Below, piece by piece: positions 5,557 to 6,998 of a stretch of 6,998 nucleotides of DNA. The position numbers and the translations under genes were made by a program. How positions within the stretch are numbered: position 1 is the first letter of the stretch; the number at the start of each line of letters is the position of its first letter. The notes under the pieces are model-generated. The model searched no databases. It worked only from the letters and a program-made list of their open reading frames with translations, and was not told where the DNA came from. Origin of the DNA: JAUSNA01 sp964568885. GTDB taxonomy: Bacteria; Patescibacteriota; Microgenomatia; Levybacterales; GWA1-39-11. The stretch is from positions 1-6,998 of the forward strand of contig CAZMSF010000046.1 in assembly GCA_964568885.1 (NCBI GenBank). Reading direction: 5' to 3'.

Positions 5557-6135
5557 TCATGCCTCAAAGCCCAATGAATTTGCAATAGCCTGCATTGCGG
5601 AAAGAACAATCCCAACGTACTCATGTAATGGAAATCCTAATTTTTCCTCGCAAATAACAATTTGAGCTCTGTCGACTCCTTTTGCGAAATTGCTATCTTG
5701 CATTTTTTGCATAACCATCTCAATTGTTACCGTATTGAGTCTTTTTTCTTTTTGCGACAGCACACATGAAATTACAAACCCCGTCAGTTCGTCACACGTG
5801 AACAATGCCCAATCCATTGCAGTCTGCGGCGCGATACCGGTAAGCCGGTAATTATGCGCTTTTATCGCCTGCATTACGTCCTTTGGAAGTACACTTCCTA
5901 TCTTTTCTTCAAGATACAGAGTGTGTCTTAGTGGTGTGTTGCGGGTCAGTTCATAGTCTGCGTCATGCAGTAGTCCCGCCAGAGCCCAATTTTCTTCGTT
6001 TTCAACCTTCCTGGTTTTTGCCACATAAACCCTGCATATTGCCCTCATCGCGGCTTCAACAGCCAAATGATGCCTGACAAGGCCTGTTGCCTTAGTGTAT
6101 ACCTGCAATGTTTGGAGAGCTTCTTGCCGGGTCAT
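5557..6135 (-). CDS. HD-domain hydrolase, COG2316-like
   Basis: A 192-residue cytoplasmic protein of the HD superfamily of metal-dependent phosphohydrolases, closest by pattern to the COG2316 predicted hydrolases. Candidate metal ligands are H22 or H23 (in VRHHLAVEAAM), H57-D58 (in ALAGLLHDADYEL), H94 (AIKAHNYR) and D115 (CDELTGF). The C-terminal stretch MQDSNFAKGVDRAQIVICEEKLG (about 143-165) matches the conserved end of that group. The substrate is unknown; HD enzymes act on nucleotides and other phosphoesters. The ATG at 6135 lies 6 nt after a TATACT box, so the mRNA is predicted to be leaderless, like thrS. The stop TGA is followed 12 nt later by the small membrane gene. The protein looks complete. 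Confidence 0.88.
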   Translation of the reverse strand: MTRQEALQTLQVYTKATGLVRHHLAVEAAMRAICRVYVAKTRKVENEENWALAGLLHDADYELTRNTPLRHTLYLEEKIGSVLPKDVMQAIKAHNYRLTGIAPQTAMDWALFTCDELTGFVISCVLSQKEKRLNTVTIEMVMQKMQDSNFAKGVDRAQIVICEEKLGFPLHEYVGIVLSAMQAIANSLGFEA

Positions 6136-6137
6136 TC

Positions 6138-6171
6138 AAAAAGTATACAACTTTTTTAGCTCAGGTGAAAA
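6138..6171 (-). promoter_or_regulatory. Putative leaderless promoter of the HD gene, with overlapping inverted repeat
   Basis: On the minus strand TTTTCA (6171-6166, 4 of 6 to the -35 consensus), an 18-nt spacer and TATACT (6147-6142, 5 of 6 to the -10 consensus). The ATG at 6135 begins 6 nt after TATACT. An inverted repeat AAAAAGT / ACTTTTT with a 5-nt loop (6138-6156) overlaps the -10 region; it might be an operator or a weak A+T-rich terminator for the tRNA transcript. Confidence 0.5.
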
Positions 6172-6173
6172 AA

Positions 6174-6250
6174 TGGTGGGCAATACAGGATTCGAACTTG
6201 TGACCTTTGCAATGTGAATGCAACGCTCTAACCAGCTGAGCTAATTGCCC
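6174..6250 (-). tRNA. tRNA-Val, anticodon CAC, CCA encoded
   Basis: A full cloverleaf reads on the minus strand: 7-bp acceptor GGGCAAT/ATTGCCC, D-arm GCTC/GAGC with GG in the loop, anticodon stem TTGCA/TGCAA with loop TTCACAT (anticodon CAC at 6216-6214, reads GUG), variable AGGTC, T-loop TTCGAAT, discriminator A, then an encoded CCA (6176-6174). The T-stem ACAAG/CCTGT has one A-C mismatch (pair 52-62). Without CCA it is 74 nt. A run of six T follows the CCA directly. It lies 21 nt after the tRNA-Val(GAC) gene. Confidence 0.96.
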
Positions 6251-6271
6251 ACGTAGCCTAAAGAATACAAG

Positions 6272-6345
6272 TGGACGATACAGAATTCGAATCTGTGACC
6301 TTTGCAATGTCAATGCAACGCTCTAACCAGCTGAGCTAATCGTCC
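6272..6345 (-). tRNA. tRNA-Val, anticodon GAC, no encoded CCA
   Basis: A 74-nt cloverleaf on the minus strand: acceptor GGACGAT/ATCGTCC, D-arm GCTC/GAGC, anticodon stem TTGCA/TGCAA with loop TTGACAT (anticodon GAC at 6311-6309, reads GUC and GUU), variable AGGTC, fully paired T-stem ACAGA/TCTGT, discriminator A. The bases after the discriminator read CTT, so CCA must be added after transcription. The pair closing the T-loop is A53-U61 instead of the nearly universal G53-C61. It is identical to the neighbouring tRNA-Val(CAC) at 66 of 74 positions by my hand alignment. Confidence 0.95.
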
Positions 6346-6355
6346 AATTCTAGCT

Positions 6356-6384
6356 ATTTTACCAGATTGTTTGTGCGTGAACAA
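6356..6384 (-). promoter_or_regulatory. Possible promoter of the tRNA pair
   Basis: On the minus strand TTGTTC (6384-6379, matching TTG of the -35 consensus), a 17-nt spacer and TAAAAT (6361-6356, 5 of 6 to -10). The -10 box ends 10 nt before the mature 5' end of tRNA-Val(GAC). An inverted repeat GTTTGT/ACAAAC with a 6-nt loop (6369-6386) overlaps the -35 region just past the upstream gene's stop. The -35 match is weak, so this is tentative. Confidence 0.4.
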
Positions 6385-6387
6385 ACC

Positions 6388-6816
6388 CTAAACGGCAGGG
6401 CCCTCGGTAGTTACGAGCGGAAGCACTTTTCTCCCAATAAGATGAAAAGTGCTTGGCGGCAATGTGCCTGCACTATCTATTGTAGCGAGCAAAACAAGTG
6501 GAGATTCTTCCCCAAGATGCTGTTCCGGAAGCGCGGACACAAGAGCTGCGTCTCCACTGCCATCCAATACTGCCTGAACGGCTTCCGCATCGGTTTCGCG
6601 ACGAGAATATGAAGCCATATCTCTATGTACCATATTGTTGCGTCCAATTACCTCTTCCACCGTCGTTAAAGATTCCGGTGTTGTGATGCGGGTTTTATGA
6701 ACTACCTGTTCTTTATCTCCCATCATTACGGTTCTTGGGTGAACATGAACAGACACTTCTTTTCCAGCAACCGTTAATTTCTTCATTTTTGCTCCGATTT
6801 TTTTTCCATTTTCCAT
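6388..6816 (-). CDS. Hypothetical protein with strong ribosome binding site
   Basis: I do not recognise this 142-residue protein. The start is the ATG at 6816, because AAAGGAGGTGAT ends just before it with ideal spacing; an in-frame ATG at 6840 lies upstream of that Shine-Dalgarno and would translate through it. The protein begins with a basic stretch (MENGKKIGAKMKKL), then a beta-rich segment TVAGKEVSVHVHPRTVMM with alternating hydrophobic residues. A polar, helix-like middle follows (EEVIGRNN, RRETDAEAVQAVL), then a hydrophobic stretch PLVLLATIDSAGTLP. There is no signal peptide, clear membrane helix or catalytic motif. An 11-bp inverted repeat lies in the last 25 codons. It begins 27 nt after the stop of the partial gene upstream, so the two are probably co-transcribed. 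The start signal, open frame and neighbour spacing argue that it is a real gene; function unknown. Confidence 0.8.
   Translation of the reverse strand: MENGKKIGAKMKKLTVAGKEVSVHVHPRTVMMGDKEQVVHKTRITTPESLTTVEEVIGRNNMVHRDMASYSRRETDAEAVQAVLDGSGDAALVSALPEQHLGEESPLVLLATIDSAGTLPPSTFHLIGRKVLPLVTTEGPAV
6421..6454. repeat. Perfect 11-bp inverted repeat near the 3' end of the hypothetical gene
   Basis: AAGCACTTTTC (6421-6431) and GAAAAGTGCTT (6444-6454) are exact reverse complements separated by 12 nt. The repeat is wholly inside the reading frame, about 31-64 nt before the stop codon, and would form a stem-loop in the mRNA. There is no T tract behind it, so it is not a standard intrinsic terminator. 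It could stabilise the mRNA 3' end, cause ribosome slowing or be a protein binding site. Confidence 0.85.
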
Positions 6817-6822
6817 ATTAAT

Positions 6823-6834
6823 CACCTCCTTTCT
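6823..6834 (-). promoter_or_regulatory. Near-perfect Shine-Dalgarno of the hypothetical gene
   Basis: AAAGGAGGTGAT on the minus strand complements the common bacterial 16S 3' end over about ten bases and lies 6 nt before the ATG at 6816. It fixes the start codon of that gene. It is by far the strongest ribosome binding site in the window; most other genes here show none or only GGTGA/AGGA-type matches. Confidence 0.85.
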
Positions 6835-6843
6835 TGTCACGGT

Positions 6844-6998
6844 CTAGTATTTTGCGCTAATAAGCAATCCTTCAACAGTCTCTGCGTAATCCAGGTCGAC
6901 AGAGCGACTCATAACATTGATTTCTCGGGCGTATTCCGAGCCTGGCCGTTCCCTTAAGAGATATGCTTCATCAGGAACAAGCTCACGTAAAGGTTCAA
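6844..6998 (-). CDS. C-terminal end of an unrecognised protein (starts beyond the window)
   Basis: The last ~50 codons of an open frame that enters from the right edge and ends at TAG (6846-6844). The translated end reads EPLRELVPDEAYLLRERPGS, then EYAREINVMSRSVDLDYAET, then VEGLLISAKY. It is charged, probably helical and has no membrane segment. I recognise no family. The absence of stops in this frame and the clean stop 27 nt before a strongly signalled gene support a real coding end. It probably shares a transcript with the following hypothetical gene. An internal ATG in VMSRS would leave too short a product to be the start. Confidence 0.65.
   Translation of the reverse strand, partial: EPLRELVPDEAYLLRERPGSEYAREINVMSRSVDLDYAETVEGLLISAKY

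Noticed and set aside
6157..6164. TAGCTCAG on the plus strand, looking like a D-arm fragment of a third tRNA
   Set aside because: Only eight bases match, on the opposite strand to the real tRNAs, and no anticodon or T-arm follows.
6174..6345. tRNA pair as an integration site for a mobile element
   Set aside because: Both tRNAs are intact, their similarity spans the whole gene as in a gene duplication, and no integrase or displaced tRNA end is present.
6369..6386. Hairpin GTTTGT/ACAAAC as a terminator of the unknown gene
   Set aside because: The stem is short and A+T-rich and no T tract follows on either strand; it overlaps the possible tRNA promoter instead.
6817..6840. An N-terminal extension of the unknown gene from an in-frame ATG at 6840
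   Set aside because: The extension would be encoded by the near-perfect Shine-Dalgarno itself, which is ideally placed for the ATG at 6816.

Overview
The window reads as a compact bacterial chromosome segment in which every supportable gene lies on the minus strand. It is probably from a candidate-phyla-radiation (Patescibacteria, perhaps Microgenomates-like) organism; this is inference. The reasons are a threonyl-tRNA synthetase without its N-terminal TGS domain, a phenylalanyl-tRNA synthetase beta chain without the inserted tRNA-binding (B2) domain, very short intergenic gaps, and few strong ribosome binding sites. A small DUF5665-like membrane protein fits too. UGA is used as a real stop (pheS, the HD gene, the small membrane gene), which argues against the recoded Gracilibacteria/Absconditabacteria.

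Read in the direction of transcription (high to low coordinates), the window opens with the 3' end of an unrecognised gene (6998-6844). Next comes a second unrecognised gene (6816-6388), which has the best Shine-Dalgarno sequence in the window. A tandem pair of near-identical valine tRNAs follows, anticodons GAC and CAC. After these come a COG2316-like HD-domain hydrolase (6135-5557) and a DUF5665-like membrane protein (5544-5323).

The core is the translation supercluster thrS - infC - rpmI - rplT - [terminator] - Nudix gene - pheS - small membrane gene - pheT (cut by the window edge). The order thrS-infC-rpmI-rplT-pheS-pheT is the one known from E. coli. Here it carries two extra genes: a Nudix hydrolase before pheS and an unrecognised two-helix membrane protein between pheS and pheT. 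A strong intrinsic terminator follows rplT, at the place where E. coli has the pheM attenuator. Together these genes encode two synthetases, initiation factor 3 and ribosomal proteins bL35 and bL20.

The most unusual signals are four. (1) A perfect 13-bp inverted repeat lies in a palindrome-rich in-frame insertion inside the thrS editing domain. (2) Two genes, thrS and the HD gene, have a -10 box exactly 6 nt before the ATG, which predicts leaderless mRNAs. (3) The valine tRNAs differ mainly at the wobble base, by compensated stem changes and by an encoded CCA. (4) The terminator before the Nudix-pheST genes contains a GGAGG motif in its 3' arm. No mobile element, CRISPR array or rRNA was seen, and no gene-free stretch exceeds about 60 bases apart from the tRNA region.
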